Assembly (NCBI RefSeq): GCF_003581615.1
Contig: NZ_QXFH01000060.1
Span: 1-36,188 of the forward strand
DNA length: 36,188 nucleotides
Origin: Flagellimonas lutimaris
Lineage (GTDB): Bacteria; Bacteroidota; Bacteroidia; Flavobacteriales; Flavobacteriaceae
Reading direction: 5' to 3'
Below are positions 7,428 to 14,777 of this stretch, in pieces. Below the pieces are notes generated by a model. It ran no database searches. It was not told the origin of the DNA and worked only from the letters and a program-made list of their open reading frames with translations. Numbering within the stretch: the first letter of the stretch is position 1; each line of letters starts with the position of its first letter. A program made the position numbers and the translations under genes.

Positions 7428-7852
7428 TGGTTCCTATTATTTATAAAATTTTCCATTTCTTCCAATCCCATGGCCCAAAGGTTTAGGAAAGCTTCCTTGG
7501 CAATAGTTGCATTCTCATTGGTTGCCTCAATACTAGCTGACCAATCAATAATCGCTTTTCCATTTTCATTATTCGTTACCATAATTGTTTCAATGATGTT
7601 TTCAACTGGGAGCATTTCTTGTTTGGGAATTCCGAATCTAAAGGTTTTGGTCTCGTTGTCAACTTCGAGGATTTGTTCTTCCAAGACAACACCATCTTTA
7701 GTCGTACAAAAACGTTTTCCGTCGACAACATCGCACGTCTTTATAATGGAACCAAACCATTTATCAACACCCTCAACAGCAGCAATAACGTCCCAGGCCT
7801 GCTCTGGTGAAACATTAAGCTCTCTTGAAATTTTCACTTGGTTTGGTTTCAT
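7424..7852 (-). CDS. SRPBCC (START/Bet v 1-like) protein
   Basis: A 142-residue cytosolic protein with the polyketide cyclase / AHSA1-like pattern: KISRELNVSPEQAWDVIAAV at residues 7-26, WFGSI near 32-36, later TFRFGIP, AIIDWSASIEATNE and a long C-terminal helix (LWAMGLEEMENFI). Such folds bind hydrophobic ligands in a central cavity; no catalytic residues can be assigned. It is the first gene of an operon with the DUF1330-like lipoprotein (4-nt overlap), ending at the terminator at 6600. The split AraC regulator ends 62 bp upstream on the same strand and may once have controlled this operon. Confidence 0.8.
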   Translation of the reverse strand: MKPNQVKISRELNVSPEQAWDVIAAVEGVDKWFGSIIKTCDVVDGKRFCTTKDGVVLEEQILEVDNETKTFRFGIPKQEMLPVENIIETIMVTNNENGKAIIDWSASIEATNENATIAKEAFLNLWAMGLEEMENFINNRNQ

Positions 7853-7913
7853 GATATTTGAGATTTAATTTGATCACAAAGCTTATGGAATACCTCTCAA
7901 AATCATTTTAAGG

Positions 7914-8771
7914 TCAGTTCAAAGATTTGTCAAAATGGGTCATTCTATATTGTGTGGGAGAAACCCCAAACCGTAACTTAAAAGTTTTTGAATAGTGAGA
8001 ATCATCTGCAAAGCCGCAGTTATAGGCAATGTCGGCCATTCGCATATCTGTGGATACGATTAATTCAATTGATTTCTGAAGTTTTTTATCTCTCAAATAG
8101 GTGGCGGGAGAGGCGTTGTATATTTTTTTAAATTCTCTTTTAAAAGTCGATAGGCTCTGGTTGTTCAATTTAGTCAACTGTTCCATTGTTATATTGGAAT
8201 AATAATGTACCTCTATAATTTCCCTAAAAGAATAGGTTGTAGGATGGAACATGTTTGATAGTACCGCACGAATAGCAGATGCGTTCTTGGTCTGGCTCAA
8301 GAGTAATATGATTTCCTTTAGTTTTAATCTTAATATGTCCTCGTTGACTAAGTTGGGATTTTCAAAATAGAACAGAATACTATCAATATATTTCTTAATT
8401 AAAATGTCACTATTGAGTTAACACATACCAATTGCTGAAGTATTTTTCTGTTTAAGAAAAGAGGGCAACTTGTTCTCATAAATTTTGATTAACACATCAG
8501 GATGAAAATGAACGGCAACCGCTTTATAATTGTCAGAGTTTTTTGCTTTGGGCATTGATGAAAGATAGTTTCCACATTTCATAAGTACAGACTCATCAGT
8601 CTGAACCGTCAATTTCTCCGTTTCAGAAATAGAATCGTATTCGCCCTCAATGACATAAAGAAAACAAGCTTCGTTTCTCATTGGATTACTTTTATTATAT
8701 GGCGGTTTAAGAATTACCGTCTCAAATAACATTTTATCATACAGCTCCAATGTTTTATATTCAAGTATCAT
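7914..8771 (-). pseudogene. AraC family regulator interrupted by one in-frame TAA
   Basis: The N-terminal part (8418-8771, 117 residues) is a cupin-like AraC sensor domain (MRNEACFLYVIEGEYDS, VLMKCGNYLSS, AVAVHFHPDVL). The C-terminal part (7914-8417) includes both AraC helix-turn-helix units (LSTFKREFKKIYNASPATYL, then MADIAYNCGFADDSHYSKTF). Both parts are in the same reading frame, and the 39 codons between the TAA (8418-8420) and the first downstream Met are coherent protein (KKYIDSILFYFENPNLVNED). Full length would be about 285 residues, normal for AraC proteins. The only lesion is the nonsense codon. Unless it is read through, the regulator is inactive; a separate DNA-binding fragment starting near 8300 is conceivable but unlikely. 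Confidence 0.85.
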
Positions 8772-9177
8772 AATTCCCTTTTTGAAACTACATAAATAAT
8801 CTTACTTCACCTTTATTTATATTTATCATTTTTATCACAAGAGCTGGTAGCCTAACAAATTTTAGGACATCACTATCTTCATAAAATTAGTGTTAATATT
8901 CTCCTGTTCAATGTGAGTAGACCAGGCTCGCTTACATCCATCTTACACTTCATACCCGATGAATTCTGGTCCTCGTCTCCACCTATCCGATGGCAAACAC
9001 AATACATGATTCAGAATTCTTTAATCTTTTTATAAACAAATAGTTGCTTAACACTACCCATTGATTCACCATTTTTCCGAGGTACTGCCTATCCTATTTT
9101 ATTGTATGTTATCAGCCCTTAATCGGAAGGGACTAGTTTATCAATAGAAGCTGCTGAATCGGATATGACCACTCTTA
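8772..9177. other. 406-bp intergenic stretch, nothing firm
   Basis: AT-rich and non-coding in all frames as far as I can judge. It must hold the promoter of the araC gene at its left end. TAGACCAGGCTC at 8929-8940 resembles the TetR operator by chance-level similarity only. Confidence 0.4.
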
Positions 9178-9676
9178 TTATTTCCTAAGCCCTTCCATTT
9201 CTTTTATAGTTGCCTCCAAATTGTCAAATATTCTACCATAAACAATTCTGACATCCCATCTATAGATTTTACGTGAGAAAATAAATATTAGTAATGTTCC
9301 AATTGCGATAATTATCAAAACAATTAAAGGGATGTCGCCTCTAAAAATAAGGTTGGGATATTTTTGTGCTATTTTGGCGATAAGATTTTCCTGTTTGCTC
9401 CATACCGTTAAAATAGCAATCATAGCGAATAGGAAATACAATGAATAAGAAAATCTAAATATGTTTTCATTTTTTATAAGGACGTTTTTCAGCCATTGAT
9501 TAAACGACTTTAGATAATCATAGCTGGTTGCGCCATAATTCAATGCGGTAAGACTTCTCACCTGATGGACACTATACCATGCACTGAAAGCCATAAGTAA
9601 GGCTATTCCAACAGCACCTATGAAATAATAGAAATTGGTATTATTAAAGCTGAAATCAGGGTGAGCATAATATTGA
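9178..9676 (-). pseudogene. membrane protein truncated by IS256-type end
   Basis: From the first ATG (9594) the frame encodes 138 residues, with membrane helices near residues 46-66 and 88-108 and a C-terminal helix. The open frame continues upstream of that Met without a start: codons back to about 9676 encode polar residues and another membrane helix (FYYFIGAVGIALLMAFSAW). The frame is then lost exactly where sequence resembling an IS256-family end begins. I conclude that the N-terminus was removed by the insertion. The product is an integral membrane protein with at least three helices, family unknown. Confidence 0.6.
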
Positions 9677-9936
9677 AGACACTATCCCAATAAGTGTGTA
9701 AGTTGAAAATAACGGGGGTTGGACTTTATTAGAGTCTGACCCTTTTTTCATAGATCGTAAGGAACTGGTTTAAAATGATGCCCCAGTTCCTGATGGGCAT
9801 GGACCATTTCTTGGTCGCTTCCCTTGTTGCCAAATATACGGATTTCATCACCGCATCGTCGGTCGGGAAGGAAAGCTTGTTCTTGGTGTACTTCCTGATC
9901 TTCCCGTTCAGGTTCTCGATAAGGTTTGTGGTGTGG
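9677..9936 (-). mobile_element. IS256-family 3'-end remnant
   Basis: The minus-strand frame ending at 9729 encodes the conserved C-terminus of IS256/Mutator-type transposases: [17 protein letters not shown], then [18 protein letters not shown], then [17 protein letters not shown], with stop TAA. Only about 67 residues remain of a protein that is normally about 400, so the catalytic DDE core is missing. Beyond the stop, 9677-9728 looks like the element's terminal region (GACACTATCCCAATAAGTGT). On the other side the match ends at about 9931-9936, where a foreign plus-strand coding fragment begins. It is inactive. Confidence 0.82.
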
Positions 9937-10184
9937 TCTTTGTCAAAAAATGGATTGGAAAAAAGGGACTCCTCCTCTGGAATTTCGTTTGTCTGGGGCT
10001 TCTGATAAATATCCTGACCATAGCCTTTTTAAGTGCAGAGACACCAATCCAGAAACTGGCCCTGGAACAGCCCAATATCGGAGTGGCCTATTTCCCTTTT
10101 GTCTGGCTACCGGCCATTATCGTCCCTATTGTGCTGTATTCACACCTAGCCAGTATTAGACTTTTGATGAAATCCAGATCGTAA
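9936..10184 (+). pseudogene. N-terminally truncated membrane protein fragment
   Basis: About 80 residues begin directly at the IS256 junction ([20 protein letters not shown]). Two membrane helices are visible, one near the start and one in FPFVWLPAIIVPIVLYSHLA, with a polar loop containing SAETPIQKLALEQPNIGV between. The good protein composition and the lack of any native start argue for the C-terminal part of a longer gene cut by the element. The available in-frame ATG at 9933 lies in or next to transposase-derived sequence. Family unknown. Confidence 0.55.
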
Positions 10185-10321
10185 ACATTACAGGCATGAA
10201 AACATTGGAGACCCCAATCTCATATCGATAACCCGTATAGAATTGGACAAATGCCTCATTGATAGGTATAAAAAGAACCGGCCTGTAAAAATATGGTTGA
10301 TCCTGTGAAATAGAGAGCCAA

Positions 10322-10600
10322 ATGAACAACCAGAAATTGCACATCATAATGCCATTGAGCTTTATCATCTTTTTGATTTTATTAAAACCGACGGTTTCAA
10401 TTGGTCAGAAAAACTTTGTTTCAAATCATAAACGTACCGTTCTCATGAAGCGTCAAATCAGATCAATACCTTTTTATCAAAAAGAAGCATCGAACGATAC
10501 CAAAATAAAAATGAGATGCAATTCTGCATTGTGGGACCAACCAACCAACGGGCCAAGATCAAGACTTTTTACACAATGGGTTTGGGAATGGAAGAACTGA
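10322..10600 (+). CDS. doubtful ORF with signal-peptide-like start
   Basis: 92 codons. The first ~28 residues look like a signal peptide (PLSFIIFLILLKPTVSIGQ). From about residue 60 the frame overlaps the better-supported VOC relic in another frame, so at most the N-terminal part is genuine. It is probably the fused debris of an exported protein and not a working gene. A minus-strand frame at 10156-10368 competes for part of the same DNA. Confidence 0.25.
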   Translation: MNNQKLHIIMPLSFIIFLILLKPTVSIGQKNFVSNHKRTVLMKRQIRSIPFYQKEASNDTKIKMRCNSALWDQPTNGPRSRLFTQWVWEWKN

Positions 10601-10778
10601 GGCCATTTACAGACCGTCAAGACTATAGCGGGATAATGCTTGATTTGTCCGACAGTAATTACCAGCTGGGATTTACCCGATACAGAAACAAACTGAAGCT
10701 GCATTAACCAATAAAAAACATCTTTTGGTTCCAAATTTTTATGGCAAAAAGATACCTAAAGGCAACTGGGGCTTCTAA
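10516..10778 (+). pseudogene. VOC (glyoxalase/bleomycin-resistance) family relic
   Basis: The first frame reads RAKIKTFYTMGLGMEELRPF and SGIMLDLSDSNYQLGFTRY, the usual first half of a VOC module (helix, FYT-x-GLGM, then a strand with the metal or substrate face). It then stops at 10707. Adding one base in the A run near 10690 restores the typical continuation (TEAALTNKKHLLV), which ends at 10778. The second half of the domain is missing. The gene is dead by frameshift and truncation, and lies in the debris zone next to the IS256 remnant. Confidence 0.6.
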
Positions 10779-10862
10779 GAACATGGGCGTTCAAGCAATG
10801 CAGTTTCATTCCCTATGCGACTTCATCCATGGGGGGATGGAAATTGACCAGCCCCCCTGAAC

Positions 10863-11552
10863 CTATCCTAATAATAATTGCTCCATCCATTGTCGAACCG
10901 GACTTGTCCTATCCAGATAGAGAAAGGTAAGACCCCAGGTATCCACCAAACCATGTGTCAGTATCAAAATCCAAAGATTATCCCGATACTTGGCAAAGAC
11001 CAATGACATAACAAAGGTTCCTATTGCGATGGTGATCATACCAGTGGGGCCCTGATAATAATGTGAAAGACCGAACAACAGGGAAGTTATCGCTGCGGAG
11101 GCAATCCACGCCCGGTTGGAGTCGCCCAACAATTCGGCCAACCATTTCATATAATAACCGCGGTACAACAACTCTTCCCCAAAGGAGACCAAGGTCCAAA
11201 CAATCAATAGGATAATGACAAAATTGGTCGTATTGTGCTTGATATCATCCAAGGAACTTAAATTGGCCTCCCCAAAAAATTGACGGACAATCAACTCCAC
11301 AAAATTATCAAAGAAGATCATAAAGACCGTCAGTACCAAACTATATAAAACCGTTTTGAGGTTTAATTTCTTCCCCAGCCCAAAAAGTGACCATTTGTAG
11401 CGTGTTGCCCAAAGGATCAGCCAAACGATGCCCAGTCCAAAGAAAAAACTGAAATTACGGTCAAAAAATTTAAGTAAAGGCGCGAACAACATGACCGCTA
11501 CCACCATATAGGGTTTTGTCAGGATTTGGTTTATTCTATTTCTCATAGTCAT
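10863..11552 (-). CDS. CPBP family intramembrane metalloprotease
   Basis: A 229-residue integral membrane protein of the CAAX protease and bacteriocin-processing (Abi) family. Motif 1 is EELLYRG (Glu126-Glu127-x3-Arg131), motif 2 is FGLSHYYQG near residues 161-169 with its His, and motif 3 is HGLVDTW near 201-207. All expected catalytic residues are present. Six or more hydrophobic segments are visible. The first codons read MTMRN, so the third residue is an alternative start. It lies 33 bp downstream of the metallophosphoesterase gene on the same strand and is probably in one operon with it. The substrate is unknown; the family cleaves prenylated or small membrane peptides, or confers self-immunity. 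Confidence 0.88.
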   Translation of the reverse strand: MTMRNRINQILTKPYMVVAVMLFAPLLKFFDRNFSFFFGLGIVWLILWATRYKWSLFGLGKKLNLKTVLYSLVLTVFMIFFDNFVELIVRQFFGEANLSSLDDIKHNTTNFVIILLIVWTLVSFGEELLYRGYYMKWLAELLGDSNRAWIASAAITSLLFGLSHYYQGPTGMITIAIGTFVMSLVFAKYRDNLWILILTHGLVDTWGLTFLYLDRTSPVRQWMEQLLLG

Positions 11553-11585
11553 AGTTAAAATTGATTCATTAAGATTTTATAGTTA

Positions 11586-12758
11586 TCAGAGTTCAATGGG
11601 CGTTCCGTCAAAGAGCAATCTAAAATATTGACCATCTTGGATGAGGAGCCCTTCGGAAGCTTTAAAAGGAAAGCTGTCCATATAATCTTTCGGATGAAGT
11701 ACGTCAATGCCAAATACCAAACCGTCATAGAGCTTACTGACCTTTCGTTGTGGTGTATGGCCCACTATCACTGCTTCGGCTCCGAACATGTCCAATCCTT
11801 TGTTAACATCGACTTCCGAAAGTTCTCCATTAAAATAGCCGCGATACCATGCCGGGCCCTTCCGTATATCAATTAAAAGTTGGGTATCCGTCCTGTCCGG
11901 CCTAGGATAATAGGGGTGACGATATTTAGACCGTATCAATGCATTGATCACGTCCAAAGAGAGTTTTGTTTTGGCCACTTCTGGATGAATGCCCCCATGG
12001 ACAAAAAGATGGCCATTGATCATTTCCATGGTGTTCTTGCTCGACATCCAATTTCCCAAAAACGATTCCGGGCCATAGAGTTCCGATAGCGGTCTTTCCA
12101 GAATATCAGCAACGGCGTGGTATTTAAAAGCCGCCTTACGGAAATTGTCCTGGAGGTTCTTGATTTCGTGGTTGCCCAGAATGAAGTGCACTTGTCCACC
12201 CTGTTTCAGGGCCTCTTGCTCCAATTTGTAGATGAACCAAAGTACTTGGGTCGTTGAAAAACCACGATCTACAAAATCCCCCACCAACACCAGATGTCCT
12301 TTACCGAAAGTCCATTCCAATTGCTTGTCGATCACCTTGTTGTTGATCAAAAAATCCCTGAAGGTTCGAAAACCACTCTCGATATCCGATACGGCGATAA
12401 TCCTCTGCTCATCCTCATAGATCGATTTCGGAGGCTTGATTTCCGTGTGAAGTTCAAAATCAAATCTCGAACCTTCCAAAGCAAAATAACTATATGTTTC
12501 AGGAGTTATTTCTTTACCAAAGAATTTACGGTCCACATAAAATCCATCGTTCTTATTGCCTTTTATAAAATTGATGCTCATCAAGCTATCATTTTCATGA
12601 AATACAAAGGGTCCCTCATTATCCAAATCGAACCGTTTATCATGATGACCGTAATTGAAGTTTCCGTTCAAGGCGATAAGCACAATACTTCCCAACAATG
12701 ACACTATCAAAAGAGTTCCAAAAACATTCTTGAAATAGGTTACCAAACGTTTTTTCAT
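11586..12758 (-). CDS. membrane-anchored metallophosphoesterase (PPP-like)
   Basis: 390 residues from the Met at 12758 (KKRLVTYFKNVFGTLLIVSL). I chose this start because it is followed by a clean N-terminal membrane helix at ~11-30, whereas the 47 extra codons up to 12899 are not protein-like. Calcineurin-type motifs appear in order: SDIES (Asp125, with Glu127 where His is usual), GDFVDRG at 160-166, GNHE at 195-198, VHGG (His254) and GHTP (His334). The enzyme should hydrolyse phosphoesters with two metal ions, on the periplasmic side if the helix is an anchor. It heads an operon with the CPBP protease. The His-to-Glu change in motif 1 may be a trait of its flavobacterial subfamily. Confidence 0.87.
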   Translation of the reverse strand: MKKRLVTYFKNVFGTLLIVSLLGSIVLIALNGNFNYGHHDKRFDLDNEGPFVFHENDSLMSINFIKGNKNDGFYVDRKFFGKEITPETYSYFALEGSRFDFELHTEIKPPKSIYEDEQRIIAVSDIESGFRTFRDFLINNKVIDKQLEWTFGKGHLVLVGDFVDRGFSTTQVLWFIYKLEQEALKQGGQVHFILGNHEIKNLQDNFRKAAFKYHAVADILERPLSELYGPESFLGNWMSSKNTMEMINGHLFVHGGIHPEVAKTKLSLDVINALIRSKYRHPYYPRPDRTDTQLLIDIRKGPAWYRGYFNGELSEVDVNKGLDMFGAEAVIVGHTPQRKVSKLYDGLVFGIDVLHPKDYMDSFPFKASEGLLIQDGQYFRLLFDGTPIEL

Positions 12759-12962
12759 AATACTGGATTTGTTTGTCGCAAACCTAAAACCGTTGCCCCT
12801 ATTCCGAGAATAAGTGGGATAAACCCTGTGGAAAGGACATAAAAAGCAATGGGAACGGTGTTGAACGGGATTCATAACAACATTTACGGACTTCGTCACG
12901 CTATATCGTGGTTTTGTCCCTACCCCTTCATTGCCTTTTGGATTTGAATTACCTTTGATGTA

Positions 12963-13775
12963 ATGGCAAGGCGATTTAGAAAAATAGTGTTGGTAACTTT
13001 CTTTGTGTCCACCGTGACACCCGTGATCGTGCTTATCTATGCATTGGAGCGGACCGGTCAGGACACACTGAAACTAAACCTCGATATCACTTGGGCCAAG
13101 ATACTGGCCTTCTACTACAGCCTACTGATTCTAGCTATCGTTTATATTGGAGTGAGGTGGGGTGTCCAACAGATCAAGGACATATTGAGTTTGAAAAAGG
13201 AGCGGACCAATGCGGAACTTCGGTTCCTTCAGACCGAGGTCAGCCCTCATTTTTTCTTCAATATGTTGAACAATCTGTATGGACTTATAGCATTGGATCC
13301 CAAACGCGCCCGAAAACTGGTCCTGTCAATTTCGAATATGATGCGCTATAGTCTCTATGATGCCAAGAGACCACAAGTAACCTTGAGTGAAGAAGTTGCA
13401 TGCATCCATGATTTCATTGACCTACAGAAAGTGCGTAGCCTTAAAAAAGTGAACACCGTATTCAAGGTCGAGATTGAAGATTTGGAATTACAGATAGCCC
13501 CATTACTCTTTTTAGTCCTGGTCGAGAATGCTTTCAAGCACGGAGTGGATACAATGACCGAGAATGCTTACGTCCATATGCATTTAAGTTCCGCCCAAGG
13601 AACGGTAGTCTTTGAGGTCATTAACAATTTTGGGAATGGGGAACGAACCACCGGAGGAATAGGACTAAAAAATCTGCAACGTAGGTTGGCATTGCTCTAT
13701 CCATCGCGGTATGAGTTCCATACCGAGATGGAAAAAGGGGTCTATGCCGCAAAATTAAAAATCCTTCCACAATGA
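12963..13775 (+). CDS. LytS/YehU-type sensor histidine kinase
   Basis: A 270-residue membrane kinase. Two membrane helices (residues ~8-26 and ~45-65) are followed by the His_kinase domain typical of LytTR partners: ELRFLQTEVSPHFFFNMLNN, with His96 as the phosphorylated residue, then LSEEVACIHDFIDLQKVR, and the ATP-binding N-box VENAFKHGV and G-box GGIGLKNLQRRLALLYP. There is no recognised extracytoplasmic sensor domain, so the signal is probably sensed in or at the membrane. It overlaps the response regulator gene by 4 nt (ATGA). It is divergent from the metallophosphoesterase/CPBP operon, an obvious candidate target. Confidence 0.92.
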   Translation: MARRFRKIVLVTFFVSTVTPVIVLIYALERTGQDTLKLNLDITWAKILAFYYSLLILAIVYIGVRWGVQQIKDILSLKKERTNAELRFLQTEVSPHFFFNMLNNLYGLIALDPKRARKLVLSISNMMRYSLYDAKRPQVTLSEEVACIHDFIDLQKVRSLKKVNTVFKVEIEDLELQIAPLLFLVLVENAFKHGVDTMTENAYVHMHLSSAQGTVVFEVINNFGNGERTTGGIGLKNLQRRLALLYPSRYEFHTEMEKGVYAAKLKILPQ

Positions 13776-14467
13776 AATACATGATCGTTGATGACGAGCC
13801 CATAGCCCATGAAATAATAAAGGAGTATGCTTCGGCCCTATCCCATCTTGAGCTGGTCTCACAGTGTTATGATCCCATCGAGGCACTGAAAAAGTTGAGG
13901 ACCCTAGAGGTGGATTTTCTCTTTCTGGATATCCATATGCCAAAGATGAAGGGGTTTGAACTTTTGAGGACCTTGAAAAATCCCCCTAAGGTCATCGTTA
14001 CCACGGCCTACGACAAATTTGCCGTGGAGGGTTATGAACTCGATATCGTGGACTATTTAATGAAGCCCTTTGATTTTGAACGTTTTGTGAAGGCCATCAA
14101 CAAATTAACGGAAAACCGAAATTACGGGATGCCCATGGCATCTAAAGAATTAATACAGGAAAATCGCCGCATCTTTTTACGCAGCAACAGAATGCACGTG
14201 CAAGTGGACCTGGACAATATAATTTTCATTGAGTCCATCGGAAATTATTGCAATATCTTACTTGAGGGCGAAAAGATCAAGGTACGTGAAAAGATCTCCG
14301 ATCTTCTAAGGGTATTACCTGAAAAGGAGTTTCTACAAGTTCATAAATCCTTTATTGTTGCCATAAAGCGGATCCGATCCATCGAGGGCAATAGGATACA
14401 TATTGGTGATCATATCGTTCCCATTGGTCAGCTCTACAAGGGAAATGTGAATAAATTGATTCAATAA
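13772..14467 (+). CDS. LytTR family response regulator
   Basis: A 231-residue two-domain regulator. The receiver domain has the acidic pair Asp7-Asp8, the phosphoacceptor Asp53 in FLFLDIHMPKMKG, the TTAYDKFAVEGYEL segment and Lys in DYLMKPFDF. The LytTR DNA-binding domain covers about residues 130-231 (RIFLRSNRMHVQVDLDNIIF, ESIGNYCNI, LPEKEFLQVHKSFIVAIKRI). It is translationally coupled to the kinase gene by a 4-nt overlap. Output genes are unknown. Confidence 0.94.
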   Translation: MKYMIVDDEPIAHEIIKEYASALSHLELVSQCYDPIEALKKLRTLEVDFLFLDIHMPKMKGFELLRTLKNPPKVIVTTAYDKFAVEGYELDIVDYLMKPFDFERFVKAINKLTENRNYGMPMASKELIQENRRIFLRSNRMHVQVDLDNIIFIESIGNYCNILLEGEKIKVREKISDLLRVLPEKEFLQVHKSFIVAIKRIRSIEGNRIHIGDHIVPIGQLYKGNVNKLIQ

Positions 14468-14777
14468 AACATGGGTATTGGAACATTTGGGTATTGAAAT
14501 TATACCTTAAAAAGGTTCGTTGGCTGGGCAAATACCTTGCTCAACGATGTTTTTAATACATATTACCGCAAACAAGGGCTTCCGGCAAACTATCGGAGGT
14601 CTTCGGTTGTGATTGGAAATCCAATTCCAGGAGAAAAGAAAACCCAATACGTCCAATTTTAGTTATACGAAAACATGGACCATTGAATCATTGCCGCACG
14701 ATCGATACCCAAAATTCCATTCCAAAACCCATGATACATCAATCAAACTATAAAAATTCAAATAGCTTTGGCGAAAC
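14468..14777. other. convergent intergenic stretch
   Basis: 310 bp between the converging LytTR gene and DUF5916 gene. No coding frame or clear bidirectional terminator is evident; only weak imperfect stems are seen. Confidence 0.45.

Noticed and set aside
8929..8940. TAGACCAGGCTC as a third TetR operator
   Set aside because: The right arm does not pair with the left arm and the site is not near a promoter of a related gene; a 9-of-12 match is expected by chance.
10156..10368. Minus-strand 70-codon ORF
   Set aside because: Overlaps the plus-strand membrane fragment and signal-peptide frame; no family pattern, though its hydrophobic composition is not absurd.
10831..10857. GGGGGG-N15-CCCCCC as a terminator
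   Set aside because: No T tract on either strand and located only 6 bp from the CPBP stop codon; it may form a hairpin but cannot be assigned.
12759..12899. Upstream extension of the metallophosphoesterase
   Set aside because: The 47 extra residues are Cys-, His- and Arg-rich and precede a clear internal start followed by a membrane anchor.
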